Positions 34,613 through 43,971 of a DNA stretch of 64,000 nt are shown piece after piece; position 1 is the stretch's first letter; the number at the start of each line of letters is the position of its first letter. The stretch spans positions 17,419 through 81,418 of the forward strand of contig PNKZ01000027.1 in the NCBI GenBank assembly GCA_013822735.1. Direction: 5' to 3'. A model generated the notes under the pieces. It worked only from the letters and a program-made list of their open reading frames with translations, was not told where the DNA came from and did no database searches. Both the position numbers and the translations under genes were made by a program. Source of the stretch: Pirellula sp. (GTDB lineage Bacteria > Planctomycetota > Planctomycetia > Pirellulales > PNKZ01).

Positions 34613-36606
34613 AGTTAATTCGGGTCGCCTCCGCCGTTTTGAATCAAACGCCTCTCGATTGGGAGGGGAATAAGGCCCGCATCTTGGCGGCCATCGAAGC
34701 CGCGCGAGCGGAGAAGGCGTCGATCCTCTGCCTGCCCGAGCTTTGCATCACCGGCTACGGCTGCGAAGACGCGTTCCACTCGCCGGCCCTGCAAGACACG
34801 GCAATCGAAGTCTTGCAGGAGATTCTTCCCGCGACCAAGGGGATGATCGTCTCGCTCGGGCTGCCGCTGCTCTACCACCAAGGGCTCTTCAACACCGCTT
34901 GCTTGGCGTGCGACGGTAAGATCCTCGGCTTCACGGCCAAGCAATTCCTCGCGGGCGACGGGCTTCACTACGAGCCGCGCTGGTTTAAGCCTTGGCCGAA
35001 GGGGGAACGGGTCAACGTCGAACTTGCCGGCGTCGACTATCCGCTCGGAGACGTCTATTACGACGTCGGCGACGTGAAGATCGGTTTTGAAATTTGCGAA
35101 GACGCGTGGGTCGCGGATCGCCCCGGCAGCGAACTTGCGCTGCGCGGCGTCGACGTCATCCTCAACCCCAGCGCGAGCCACTTCGCCTTCGGTAAGTTCA
35201 AGGTGCGCGAACGGTTTGTGCTCGAAGGCTCCCGGGCCTTCAACGTGAGCTACGTCTATTCGAACCTCGTCGGCAACGAAGCCGGACGCTCGATCTACGA
35301 CGGCGGAGCGCTCATTGCTTCGGCCGGCGAAATGGTCGCCGCCGGCCCAAGGTTCACGTTCGCCGACGTGCGCGTCACTTCGGCTTTGGTCGATGTTGAC
35401 GCCACGCGGATGCGGCAATCGCGCACCGGCAGCTTCCGGCCCGACTTGCGCGAGAGCGACGCTTGCGTCGAGTCCGACTTCACATATCCCGTGTTCTTGC
35501 CGGAGCGGAACGTCGTCGTGCAGGCGGCTTGGGAACAAGGTTCGCACGTCAAAGAGGAAGAGTTTGCCCGAGCGGTGAGCCTGGCGTTGTTCGACTACAT
35601 GCGCAAGAGCCGGTCGAACGGTTTCGTGCTTTCGCTCAGCGGCGGCGCCGATAGTTCCGCCATTGCGTGTTTGATTTCGCTTCTCGTCGAGTGGGGCGTG
35701 AAGGAACTCGGTCTCGCCGGGTTTCTCGCCAAGCTCGCGTACTACAAGCAGCTTCAAGCGTGCAAGACTCCCGCCGAGATCCTGGCGCAGATGCTCGTCT
35801 GCGTTTATCAAGGCACGGAGAACAGCGGCGACGTCACGCGTACCGCGGCGCGAGAAGTGGCGAAAGCGGTCCATGCGGAGTTCATGGACTTCGACATCAC
35901 CCCGCTCCACGCCGGCTACTTGCAATTGATCGAGAAAGCCATCGGGCGACCGCTCGATTGGAAGACCGACGACATCGCGATGCAGAACATTCAAGCCCGT
36001 GTGCGTTCGCCAGGCGTTTGGATGCTCACGAACTTGCGCGGCTCGCTGCTTTTGGCCACCAGCAATCGTTCGGAAGCCGCGGTCGGCTACGCCACGATGG
36101 ACGGCGACACCTCGGGCGGCCTGAGCCCGATCTCCGGCATCGACAAAGCGTATCTCCGCCGGTGGCTCGTCTGGCTCGAGAAAGAAGGTCCGGCCGATCT
36201 GCAGCCGATTCCCGCGTTGCACTACGTCAACGCCCAAGCTCCGACGGCCGAACTGCGCCCGCCCGGCGCGAAACAGACCGACGAAGCGGACCTGATGCCG
36301 TACGAATTGCTCGACCGCGTCGAACGGTACGCGATTCACGACAAGCTGATCCCGGTCGAAATTCTGCAGAAGCTGCAGGTCGAGTTCCCGCAATACACGC
36401 TCGACCAGCTCGTCACCTGGATTGATCGCTTTTTCAAACTTTGGTGCCGCAACCAATGGAAGCGCGAGCGCATCGCACCCAGCTTCCATGTCGACGACCT
36501 AAACCTCGACCCGCGCACTTGGTGCCGGTTCCCGATTCTCTCGGGCGGTTACGAACGGGAAATGAAAGCCTTTCGTGAATACGCGGCGAGATTGAAACCG
36601 CAGTGA
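34609..36606 (+). CDS. nadE: Glutamine-dependent NAD+ synthetase
   Basis: 665 residues. The last step of NAD+ synthesis: amidation of nicotinic acid adenine dinucleotide using glutamine. The N-terminal nitrilase-type glutaminase has the Glu44-Lys111-Cys163 triad (CLPELCITGYG, AKQFLAGDG, GFEICEDAW). The C-terminal ATP-pyrophosphatase domain has the P-loop SGGADSS (344-350) and later TSNRSEAAVGY-like ATSNRSEAAVGYAT. The start at 34609 overlaps the OleA-like gene stop, implying translational coupling; the longer upstream frame to 34459 is inside that gene. Confidence 0.95.
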   Translation: MKLIRVASAVLNQTPLDWEGNKARILAAIEAARAEKASILCLPELCITGYGCEDAFHSPALQDTAIEVLQEILPATKGMIVSLGLPLLYHQGLFNTACLACDGKILGFTAKQFLAGDGLHYEPRWFKPWPKGERVNVELAGVDYPLGDVYYDVGDVKIGFEICEDAWVADRPGSELALRGVDVILNPSASHFAFGKFKVRERFVLEGSRAFNVSYVYSNLVGNEAGRSIYDGGALIASAGEMVAAGPRFTFADVRVTSALVDVDATRMRQSRTGSFRPDLRESDACVESDFTYPVFLPERNVVVQAAWEQGSHVKEEEFARAVSLALFDYMRKSRSNGFVLSLSGGADSSAIACLISLLVEWGVKELGLAGFLAKLAYYKQLQACKTPAEILAQMLVCVYQGTENSGDVTRTAAREVAKAVHAEFMDFDITPLHAGYLQLIEKAIGRPLDWKTDDIAMQNIQARVRSPGVWMLTNLRGSLLLATSNRSEAAVGYATMDGDTSGGLSPISGIDKAYLRRWLVWLEKEGPADLQPIPALHYVNAQAPTAELRPPGAKQTDEADLMPYELLDRVERYAIHDKLIPVEILQKLQVEFPQYTLDQLVTWIDRFFKLWCRNQWKRERIAPSFHVDDLNLDPRTWCRFPILSGGYEREMKAFREYAARLKPQ

Positions 36607-36613
36607 TTCACGC

Positions 36614-36692
36614 ACTAGCCCCGACGCGCAAGCGAGGGGACTCTGTGGTCCGCGGAACGTGACGGTCCCCTCGCTTGCGCGTCGGGGCTAGT
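36614..36692. repeat. Perfect 28-base-pair inverted repeat between convergent genes
   Basis: Arms at 36614-36641 and 36665-36692 are exact inverted copies (28 of 28), separated by 23 bases. The arm core reads CCCCGACGCGCAAGCGAGGG. It starts eight bases after the nadE stop and ends before the stop of the LOG gene. It probably acts as a bidirectional transcription end and looks like a dispersed REP-type element. Confidence 0.85.
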
Positions 36693-36730
36693 ATTCGGCG
36701 GTTTGCTCGCCACTCACCACCTGCATCGAC

Positions 36731-37318
36731 TCAAGTCTCGTCCTGCCGCAGCCATTTGCGTACATCCGGCGGCGAATACTCCGCAAGCCGGGCCAGCAAC
36801 GTTTCCGCGTCGTCGGCTTGCGCCAACATCGCCAGATGGTCCGGCCGCATAAATTGCTCGTCCGCGGCATGCGCGAGAAATTCCAGGAGCCGATCAAAGA
36901 ACCCCGCCGCGTTCAGTAGCCCGCACGGCTTCTTGTGAAAGCCGAGTTGCCCCCAGGTCCAAACCTCGAAGAGTTCTTCGAGCGTGCCGAGCCCGCCGGG
37001 CAGGGCGACGAACCCGTCGGAGAGTTCCGCCATGAGTGCTTTGCGCTCGTGCATCGACTGGACGACGTGCAACTCCGTGCACCCTTGATGCGCGAGTTCC
37101 TTGGTCGCCAGCGCTTCGGGAATCACGCCGATCACGCGCCCGCCGGCCTTGAGACAAGCGTCGGCCAGCGTTCCCATCAGCCCCACGCGCCCGCCGCCGT
37201 ACACGAGTTCGATGCCGCGCGCGGCCGCCGTTTGCCCGAGTTCCGTCGCCGCGTGCGCGTATTCCGGCTTCACGCCGCCGGCGGATCCGCAAAACACGCA
37301 GAGTCGTCGAATGTCCAT
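36731..37318 (-). CDS. LOG-family protein (cytokinin riboside 5'-monophosphate phosphoribohydrolase type)
   Basis: 195 residues, family length. The signature PGGLGTLEE (107-115), preceded by SMHERKALM and N-terminal VFCGSAGG and VYGGGRVGLMGTLA, is that of LOG/TIGR00730 proteins, which hydrolyse nucleoside 5'-monophosphates to a base and ribose 5-phosphate. Most bacterial members are annotated as putative. Both catalytic residues (Arg92 of HERK and Glu115 of LEE) are kept. Confidence 0.93.
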   Translation of the reverse strand: MDIRRLCVFCGSAGGVKPEYAHAATELGQTAAARGIELVYGGGRVGLMGTLADACLKAGGRVIGVIPEALATKELAHQGCTELHVVQSMHERKALMAELSDGFVALPGGLGTLEELFEVWTWGQLGFHKKPCGLLNAAGFFDRLLEFLAHAADEQFMRPDHLAMLAQADDAETLLARLAEYSPPDVRKWLRQDET

Positions 37319-37326
37319 GGTTTTAT

Positions 37327-37490
37327 GGCGAGCGTCGAGCCGTCAGCCCGACATGTCTGAGGTAGAGGCTAGATCAAAGAGCTAGACGCTAGAAACGGAA
37401 GCCGACATCCGACCTCCAGTATTTCTAGTTTCTAACTTCTAGCTCTAACGTCTATCCGAAACACGTCGGCCTTACGGTTCGACGCTCGCC
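37327..37490. repeat. Palindromic interspersed repeat, copy A
   Basis: Outer arms at 37327-37356 and 37461-37490 are inverted copies matching at 26 of 30 positions; inner arms at 37378-37395 and 37429-37446 match at 16 of 18. The segment 37410-37461 is about 85% identical to 43772-43822. A separate 19-base palindrome (AGTCGACGCGGCGTCGACT) lies just outside near 37504. Confidence 0.75.
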
Positions 37491-37572
37491 CCAGGCGATT
37501 GCAAGTCGACGCGGCGTCGACTAAAACGCCCATCATACGAAGTTTCCTTTCGCCGACTACGAGCAGCCCGCC

Positions 37573-38664
37573 ATGAGTATCACGCGCACGATTTCTTTCC
37601 TCGCTCTCTTATTTCTCGCCGCCGCTTCTGTCGGGGCGGGCACCATCGAAACGGTCGCCGGCAGCGGCGGCAAGACCGACAACGGTCCCATCGGCAAAGC
37701 GCTCGAAACAAACATTAACCAACCGTTCGGCGTCGAGTTCGGCCCCGACGGCGCGCTCTATATTTGCGAACGGGGCTTGCATCGCATTCGTCGCTGGGAT
37801 CCGAAGTCGGGCGAAGTCACCACGTTCGCCGGCACCGGCAAGCCGGGCTTTGCAGGCGACGGCGGACCTGCAACCGAAGCGCTCCTGTTCGAGCCGCACG
37901 AACTCCGCTTCGATCGAGCCGGCAACATCTACTGGACCGACATGAAGAACCATGTCATTCGCAAGGTCGATTGGAAGACGCGCGTCATTAGCACGGTCGC
38001 AGGGCAGGGCGGCAGCGAAGGTTTCGCAGGCGACGGCGGATCGGCCGTCAAAGCTTTGCTCAAGCAACCGCATAGCATCGCCTTCGACGACGCGGAGAAT
38101 CTCTACATCGCCGACATCGGCAACCACCGCATCCGCAAGGTCGATTCGAAGACCGGCGTCATTGAAACCATCGGCGGCACCGGCGAGAAGAAACTTCCGC
38201 AAGACGGCGCCGTCGCCAAGACTTCGCCGATCCTCGGCCCGCGCGCACTCTATGTCGACGGCCAAACCATGTGGATCGCTCTGCGTGAAGGAAGCAGCGT
38301 CTATAAGCTCGACCTCACGGCCGGCACGCTCCATCACATCGGCGGCACGGGCAAGGGAGGCTTCTCCGTTGACGATGGACCCGTGAAGGATGCGAAGTTC
38401 AATAGCCCCAAAGGCATTGCCGTCGGCCCCGACGGGTTGGTCTACGTCGTCGATAGCAGCAACCACGCGATCCGCCGGATCGATCCGAAGAAGGGCACCG
38501 TCACGACCGTGGCCGGTCTGCCGCCGAAGGCAAGCTTCTCCGGCGACGGCGGCGACGCCAAGGCCGCGGGCTTGAGCAATCCGCACGCGATCTGCATCAC
38601 GAAAGACGGCACCATGTACATCGGCGACAGCGACAACCACCGCGTGCGCGTTGTGAAGCCGTAA
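37573..38664 (+). CDS. Exported NHL-repeat beta-propeller protein
   Basis: 363 residues. A signal peptide (SFLALLFLAAASVGAG) is followed by about six NHL repeats with the pattern FAGTGKPGFAGDGGPATEA, LYIADIGNHRIRKVD and VYVVDSSNHAIRRID. Such propellers bind proteins or small molecules outside the cell or in the periplasm. The gene ends with DSDNHRVRVVKP. It is common in Planctomycetes next to surface and degradation genes; partner unknown. Confidence 0.88.
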   Translation: MSITRTISFLALLFLAAASVGAGTIETVAGSGGKTDNGPIGKALETNINQPFGVEFGPDGALYICERGLHRIRRWDPKSGEVTTFAGTGKPGFAGDGGPATEALLFEPHELRFDRAGNIYWTDMKNHVIRKVDWKTRVISTVAGQGGSEGFAGDGGSAVKALLKQPHSIAFDDAENLYIADIGNHRIRKVDSKTGVIETIGGTGEKKLPQDGAVAKTSPILGPRALYVDGQTMWIALREGSSVYKLDLTAGTLHHIGGTGKGGFSVDDGPVKDAKFNSPKGIAVGPDGLVYVVDSSNHAIRRIDPKKGTVTTVAGLPPKASFSGDGGDAKAAGLSNPHAICITKDGTMYIGDSDNHRVRVVKP

Positions 38665-38703
38665 AGAGGATCGGAGTTCCAGACGGAAACGTTCGCCGTC
38701 ACG

Positions 38704-38712
38704 TGGTATACT
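38704..38712 (+). promoter_or_regulatory. Extended -10 promoter element for the toxin-antitoxin pair
   Basis: TGG followed by TATACT (38707-38712) fits an extended -10 box (five of six in the hexamer). No good -35 is present 16-18 bases upstream. It lies 46 bases before the antitoxin start. Confidence 0.5.
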
Positions 38713-38758
38713 TGGAGCGTGCGCTACTTACTCCTCAAGATCGTCGTGAGGCACTTAC

Positions 38759-38989
38759 ATGGCGACGGATCCGATTTACGATTCAGTTTTCAGCCTCAGT
38801 CCTGCGGAGAAGCTGCATCTCGTACAGGCCTTATGGGACGATCTGGCTGACGATTTGGAGACTCTTCCGGTTTACGATTGGCAGAAAGCGGAATTGGATC
38901 GTCGTAAAGCCGCACTTGAACTCGACCCCGCTTCCGGCATGACCTGGGAGCAGGCCAAAAAGGTGATTCGCGGCGAGGCGAATGACTAA
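38759..38989 (+). CDS. Putative addiction-module antitoxin (TIGR02574-like)
   Basis: 76 residues. The pattern LSPAEKLHLVQALWDDL and a C-terminal ELDPASGMTWEQAKKVIRG is that of short addiction-module components that pair with RelE/ParE toxins. It overlaps the toxin gene by eight bases, as usual for type II modules. The antitoxin should bind its own promoter and neutralise the toxin. Confidence 0.85.
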   Translation: MATDPIYDSVFSLSPAEKLHLVQALWDDLADDLETLPVYDWQKAELDRRKAALELDPASGMTWEQAKKVIRGEAND

Positions 38990-39296
38990 CTTCGTGATCG
39001 CTCCCGACGTCGCGAAGGAGATGCGCGACGTATTTCGCTGGTATGAGTTACAGCGCTCTGGGCTCGGCGACGAGTTTCTCACGGAACTCGACCGAGGCAT
39101 CGACGCCATTCGACGCACGCCGGCGGCTTACCTGCGTTGCTACGGTAGCTTCCGCCGTTTCAAGCTCGCAAGATTTCCTTACGTCGTCTTTTACGAATGG
39201 AGCGGCGAAGTAGTTTACGTCTTTGGGATATTTCACACGTCTCGCGATCCCGGCGCATGGCCGCGCACCTTGCGAAAGCGAAGAAAAGATATTTAG
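38982..39296 (+). CDS. RelE/ParE-family toxin
   Basis: 104 residues. MTNFVIAPDVAKEMRDVFRWYE, LDRGIDAIRRTPAAYLRCYGSFRRFKLARFPYVVFYEW and IFHTSRDPGAW fit the RelE/ParE fold. ParE-type toxins poison gyrase, RelE types cut mRNA; the C-terminal R...W pattern leans to ParE. It lies directly after its antitoxin with overlap. Confidence 0.85.
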   Translation: MTNFVIAPDVAKEMRDVFRWYELQRSGLGDEFLTELDRGIDAIRRTPAAYLRCYGSFRRFKLARFPYVVFYEWSGEVVYVFGIFHTSRDPGAWPRTLRKRRKDI

Positions 39297-39307
39297 AGTT
39301 CTACGCC

Positions 39308-39775
39308 TTACGCGGACCAATCGATTTCGTAGAACACGTAATCGCTCGGCTGCATGCCGAGCTTGCGATACACGCCCTTCGCACGCTCGTTCGCGTGTTC
39401 CACATAGAGCCGCAGGCCGCATGAGCCCGCATCCGCCCGGGCCAAGCGTTCGACATGTTCGTATAGCGCGCGAAACACGCCTTGGCCGCGGGTATCTTCG
39501 CGGACGTACACGCTTTGAATCCACCAGAAGTTGCCGTTGCGCCAGTCGCTCCATTCGTAGGTGATCATCAATTGACCAATCACCTCCGACTCGCGTTCCG
39601 TGACGTTCTCCGCCACGAAGTAACGACCGAGCTCGGGTCGTGAGAGCACCGCCGCGACTCCCGGCGTAATCTTCGTCGGGTCCAGCCGCTTCTGTTCGGT
39701 TTCCCAGGCCATGCGGATGTTGAAGTCGACGATCGTCGGTGCGTCGCTCGGCCGAGCATCGCGAATATTGTGCAT
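39308..39775 (-). CDS. GNAT-family N-acetyltransferase
   Basis: 155 residues from the ATG at 39775 (frame open to 39889). The acetyl-CoA loop is RGQGVFRALYEHV, preceded by WIQSVYVREDT, and the C-terminal YRKLGMQPSDYVFYEIDW is the usual end. It transfers an acetyl group from acetyl-CoA to an unknown amine. Convergent with the toxin gene. Confidence 0.9.
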   Translation of the reverse strand: MHNIRDARPSDAPTIVDFNIRMAWETEQKRLDPTKITPGVAAVLSRPELGRYFVAENVTERESEVIGQLMITYEWSDWRNGNFWWIQSVYVREDTRGQGVFRALYEHVERLARADAGSCGLRLYVEHANERAKGVYRKLGMQPSDYVFYEIDWSA

Positions 39776-39896
39776 AATCTGCGCTCGATCTCGCGCCGCG
39801 GATCTCGCGGCCGTTGGGTTTGCTTGACGCCCGTCGGCGATTGGCGGATAGTGAACTTCCCGCCGCGATTGTATCCCGCCTCGGAGCATTCTCTCA

Positions 39897-42074
39897 ATGT
39901 GTCGCCAAACCCTGAGTGTCGCCGTCGGCTGCGCGCTGGCCGTATTCGTCGCCGCGCCGCTCGAAGCGGCCGTCGGCTTCCGTCAACTCACGACGGCCGT
40001 CCCGTGCGCCGTGCAAGTCGGGCAAAAGGCGACCGTGCAACTCCGCTCCAACTTCACGCTCGACGGTACCTATCAATCGTTCTTCGTTCCGGCAGGCCCC
40101 ACGATGCGCTTGCTGGAAACCAAGCCGATCGAAGCGCCGCTCACGGGGCGCGGCAGGCCCGGCACGCCGTTTAAGTTTGAAGTTTCGGTGCCGTCGAACC
40201 AAATGCCGGGCCTGCATGAGTTCCGCCTTGCAACGCCGCAAGCCGTTTCCAGCGTCGCCTCGCTGCTCATCACCGAATATCCGGTCGTGTTGGAGACTTC
40301 GAAAGAGAACGGCACGCGCGAACGGGCCGAACCGGTGGCCGTGCCGTCGGCGGTGTGCGGCGTTTGCGATCCTTCGGAAGACGTCGATTGCTACCGCTTC
40401 GCCGGCAAGTCGGGCGAGCGGCTGACGTTTCAGATCTACGCCCAGCGCATCACGCAATCGGTCCACGACATGGTCGGCAAGTCGGGCTACCACATGGACC
40501 CGATTCTCACGCTGTTGAGTCCGACCGGTCAGGTCGTTGCGATGAACGACAACTACTTCGGCGGCGACGCCTTGCTCACGGCCGAGATCGCGCAAGACGG
40601 CGAGTATGTGTTGGCGGTGCGCGACACGCGCTACGGCGGCGACGTCCGGTATTCCTACTGCGTTGAAATCTCGCGCGGCCTGCCGGCGGTGGCGACGTTT
40701 CCGCTGGTGATCGAGCGGGGCAAGGCGACCGAACTCGAAGTGCTCTCGGCCGCCGGGCAGCCGCTCGGTAAGACGAAGGTGTCGCCGGCGAAAGACGCCG
40801 AACCGGGCATCGTGCGCGAACCGCTCTTGGTCGACGGCATCGCCACCAATCCGGCCTCCTACGGCGTGGCCGCGGTGCCGCAACTCGTGCAAGAAGCGAC
40901 GAACACGCAACAGACGTCGCGCGATATTCAAATCCCCTGCGGCATCAACGGCCGACTCCCGCGCGACGGCGACGAACATTGGTACGCCTTCGAAGCGAAG
41001 AAAGACGCATATTATCTGCTCGCAGCGGAGTCGCGCAAGTTTCGCCTGCCGCTCGATGTGGTGCTCGAGATCTACGACGCCAAGGGAAAGAAGCTCGGCG
41101 AGGCGGACGACCTGCCGCTGACCCCCGACGCCAAACAATACTTCAAATCGCCGGCAGACGGCCCGCTCTTGCTGCGCGTCCGCGATGTGAACGGTCGAGG
41201 CGGGCCCGACTTCCTTTATCACCTGCGCGTCGAACCGTCGGGTCCCGATTTTGAACTGACCGGCAAACTTTACTACGCGATGGTCGCCCCCGGCACGCGC
41301 GCGCTCTGGTTTATCAACGCCGTCCGGCACAACGGTTTTGCCGGCCCCATCGAGATTCACGTCGACGGACTTCCCGCCGGCGTGCGCCAAGTTCCCGTCA
41401 CAATTCCCGCCGGCATGAACTACGCCCCCATCGTGCTCGAAGCGGACAAGTCGGCGAAGGTCGCCGCGACGCTGGTAAAAATCACGGGCCGCGCGCAACT
41501 CGACGAAGCGGGCAAGAGCGCGAGCACGGAAATCGTGCGCGAGGCCGTCGTCACTTGCGAACTCCAATCGCAAGGAGGTTCGCAAGGACACTGGCCCGTG
41601 CAGTCGTCGCTGGTCGGCGTCGTGGAGAAGCTCGACTTGTTGAGCGTCGAAGCGAGCCCAAGTGAGCTGACGCTCAAGCCGGGCTCCAAAGCGGAACTGC
41701 AAGTTTCGATCACGCGCAATCCCGCGTACAAAGACCCCGTCGGGCTCGAGTTCACATGGCAATATTTCGGCGCGAAGCTCGGCGAACAATTGCCGCCGGG
41801 AGTCACGCTCGCCAAAGGAAGTGCCGCGCGACTCTCGGGCAACACGCTCACCGGAAAAATGACGCTCGAAGCTTCCAAGGATGCACTGCAAGTCGAGCGG
41901 TTTCCGATCGCCGTGATGGCAGGCGTTTCCGTGAGCTTCTCGATCGATACGAAATACGCCTCGAATCCGGTGTACCTCACGATCCCCGCCGCAACGAAAT
42001 CGACCGATACCGCCGCCGGCAAATCGGCAGAAAAATCGGCCAAAAAGAAGCCCGCCGTCGTTACGAAAAAATAG
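39897..42074 (+). CDS. Exported PPC-domain protein (bacterial pre-peptidase C-terminal type)
   Basis: 725 residues. A signal peptide (VGCALAVFVAAPLEAA) is followed by Ig-like and PPC beta-sandwich modules: RFAGKSGERLTFQIYAQR..., DPILTLLSPTGQVVAMNDNYFGG near 205-230, and a second GDEHWYAFEAKKDAYYLLAAES near 360. A Lys/Ala-rich C-terminus ends the protein. In Planctomycetes this protein typically sits next to a DUF1501 protein, here 196 bases downstream, so the two are likely partners at the cell surface. Exact role unknown. Confidence 0.85.
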   Translation: MCRQTLSVAVGCALAVFVAAPLEAAVGFRQLTTAVPCAVQVGQKATVQLRSNFTLDGTYQSFFVPAGPTMRLLETKPIEAPLTGRGRPGTPFKFEVSVPSNQMPGLHEFRLATPQAVSSVASLLITEYPVVLETSKENGTRERAEPVAVPSAVCGVCDPSEDVDCYRFAGKSGERLTFQIYAQRITQSVHDMVGKSGYHMDPILTLLSPTGQVVAMNDNYFGGDALLTAEIAQDGEYVLAVRDTRYGGDVRYSYCVEISRGLPAVATFPLVIERGKATELEVLSAAGQPLGKTKVSPAKDAEPGIVREPLLVDGIATNPASYGVAAVPQLVQEATNTQQTSRDIQIPCGINGRLPRDGDEHWYAFEAKKDAYYLLAAESRKFRLPLDVVLEIYDAKGKKLGEADDLPLTPDAKQYFKSPADGPLLLRVRDVNGRGGPDFLYHLRVEPSGPDFELTGKLYYAMVAPGTRALWFINAVRHNGFAGPIEIHVDGLPAGVRQVPVTIPAGMNYAPIVLEADKSAKVAATLVKITGRAQLDEAGKSASTEIVREAVVTCELQSQGGSQGHWPVQSSLVGVVEKLDLLSVEASPSELTLKPGSKAELQVSITRNPAYKDPVGLEFTWQYFGAKLGEQLPPGVTLAKGSAARLSGNTLTGKMTLEASKDALQVERFPIAVMAGVSVSFSIDTKYASNPVYLTIPAATKSTDTAAGKSAEKSAKKKPAVVTKK

Positions 42075-42270
42075 AATCCGTCGTCGTGCGCGAGATCGTC
42101 GACGAGTTCCATCAAAATCCGTTGTTGATTGCCGGCCGCGGCGTTAAACTTGGCCGATAGAAGACTGAAGCCGCCGCAAGCTTCGCCCGCCCGTTGCCGC
42201 CCGTTCGCCCCGCCGCCCGATTGGCATCACTCGCCACTTTCCTACCCCTCCTCCTCAAAGAGTTTTCGTC

Positions 42271-43728
42271 ATGCCGTATTTGCAGCATGCCGCCGTCTCG
42301 CGCCGTGTCGCCGTGCAAGCCGGCGCCGTCGGGCTCTTGGGTTTGGGAATGAACCACTTGGCGCCGCTCCGCGCCATGGCAAAGACGGGCTCCGCCGCAG
42401 CCGCGCAACCGGCGAAGGCCAAGTCGGTCATCTACATTTTTCTCTCCGGCGGCTTGTCGCAAATCGATAGCTTCGACATGAAGCCCGACGCGCCGGCGGA
42501 AGTCCGCGGCGAGTTCAACCCGATCGCCACGCAAACGCCCGGCCTGCAAATTTGCGAACACTTGCCGCTGCTCGCGGCCCGCAGCAACAAGTGGGCCGTG
42601 CTCCGCTCGTTTGCCCACAAGCAACCGGAGCACTCGGCCGGGCATCTGCTGATGCTCACGGGCCGCTCGATCTTGCCGGCCGGCTTTAGCACCGTCGGAC
42701 CGAAGCCGACCGATTGGCCGAGCATCGCGGCGATTGCCAACTCCGTAACGACGCAGCGCAACAACTTGCCGCCGGCCGTCGTATTGCCCGAAACGCTCAT
42801 CCATCGCACCGGCCGCACCATTCCCGGCCAATTCGCCGGCGAGATGGGCGCTCATCGCGATCCGATGTTCTTGGAACTCTGCGCGTTCAACGGAAAAGCG
42901 TACGGCGCGTATCCGACCTATGCCTTCCATCATCAGCAGCTCGATGGAACGGTGAAGCTCGACAACTTCAAGTTTCAAGCGCCGAATCTGTCGCTGCCCG
43001 CCGAGATGTCGAGCGATCGGTTCCACGACCGGTTGCGGTTGATCCAATCGCTCACGCAACAAACGGCCGAGTTGGAACAAGCGGCCCAAGACGATGCGTT
43101 CGACCGGCATCGGCAACGGGCCGTGTCGCTCTTGAGCGATCCGAAAACGCAGCGGGCGTTTGAGGTCGCGCACGTCGACGCCAAAACGCAAGATCGCTAC
43201 GGCCGCAATACGTTCGGCTGGTCGCTCTTGATCGCCCGTCAGCTCGTGGAAGCCGGCGTCAACTTGGTGCAGGTGAACCTCGGCAACAACGAATGCTGGG
43301 ACACGCACGGGAATGCGTTTCCGCATTTGAAGAACTTCTTGTTCCCGCCGACCGATCAGGCCGTTAGCGCGCTGCTCGACGATCTCGACGAGCGCGGCAT
43401 GCTCGAAGACACGCTCATCGTGATGGCCGGCGAAATGGGACGCACGCCAAGGCTTTCGAAGCTCGGCCAGTTTTACAAAACGGCGGGCCGCGACCATTGG
43501 GGAACGCAGAGCGTGTTTTTCGCGGGCGGCGGCGTGCTCGGAGGCCAAGCCCTCGGGACGACCGACAAGATCGGTGCGTACCCGGCGACGTTTGCGCAAA
43601 CGCCGGAAAACCTCGGGGCCACGATCTACCAAGGCCTCGGACTGCCGCGTGAAACCCACTGGCAAGACATCAACGGCCGCCCGCACTTCATCTACCACGG
43701 CGACCCCATCCCGGGCCTGATGGGATAG
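42271..43728 (+). CDS. DUF1501 protein (Tat-exported)
   Basis: 485 residues. A twin-arginine-like signal (SRRVAVQAGAVGLLGLG) begins the protein. Sulfatase/phosphatase-fold motifs of DUF1501 follow: IFLSGGLSQIDSFDMKPDAP, HSAGHLLMLTGR, DTHGN and EMGRTPRLS. The clan contains metal-dependent hydrolases, but the substrates of DUF1501 are unknown. It is paired with the PPC protein, not with a DUF1549 cytochrome as the two copies further right. Confidence 0.93.
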   Translation: MPYLQHAAVSRRVAVQAGAVGLLGLGMNHLAPLRAMAKTGSAAAAQPAKAKSVIYIFLSGGLSQIDSFDMKPDAPAEVRGEFNPIATQTPGLQICEHLPLLAARSNKWAVLRSFAHKQPEHSAGHLLMLTGRSILPAGFSTVGPKPTDWPSIAAIANSVTTQRNNLPPAVVLPETLIHRTGRTIPGQFAGEMGAHRDPMFLELCAFNGKAYGAYPTYAFHHQQLDGTVKLDNFKFQAPNLSLPAEMSSDRFHDRLRLIQSLTQQTAELEQAAQDDAFDRHRQRAVSLLSDPKTQRAFEVAHVDAKTQDRYGRNTFGWSLLIARQLVEAGVNLVQVNLGNNECWDTHGNAFPHLKNFLFPPTDQAVSALLDDLDERGMLEDTLIVMAGEMGRTPRLSKLGQFYKTAGRDHWGTQSVFFAGGGVLGGQALGTTDKIGAYPATFAQTPENLGATIYQGLGLPRETHWQDINGRPHFIYHGDPIPGLMG

Positions 43729-43731
43729 AGA

Positions 43732-43857
43732 TAGAAGTGAGACGGGAGAGCCAGAGGCTAGAATCGGATTTCGACCTCCTGTTCTCTAGCCTCTCACTTC
43801 TAGCTCTAGCGTCTCTCCGAAAGGCGATTTGTCGAGCCGTAAGGCTCGACGTGTCCG
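43732..43857. repeat. Palindromic interspersed repeat, copy B
   Basis: The segment 43772-43822 is about 85% identical to 37410-37461. The right part contains a perfect eight-base-pair hairpin GTCGAGCC-GTAA-GGCTCGAC (43831-43850) followed by GTGTCCG, the word also found in copy C. It lies between the DUF1501 stop and the hydrolase gene. Confidence 0.7.
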
Positions 43858-43971
43858 TCATCGTTCTTCGCCTCGCGCCGGCCGCGAGCCCGTTCTCGCA
43901 TTCGCTCCGCCGATCGACTAATCGTGTGATAGAGTTGTCGATAGGCCCTGGTGGGACGGAGCGACCCTGGT

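Noticed and set aside
34615..36489. Long antisense open frame opposite nadE
   Set aside because: It is the mirror of a high-GC coding region; nadE has all catalytic motifs and the antisense product matches no family.
39894..41891. Antisense frame opposite the PPC protein gene
   Set aside because: No domain and shadow-like composition, whereas the forward frame has a signal peptide and PPC motifs.
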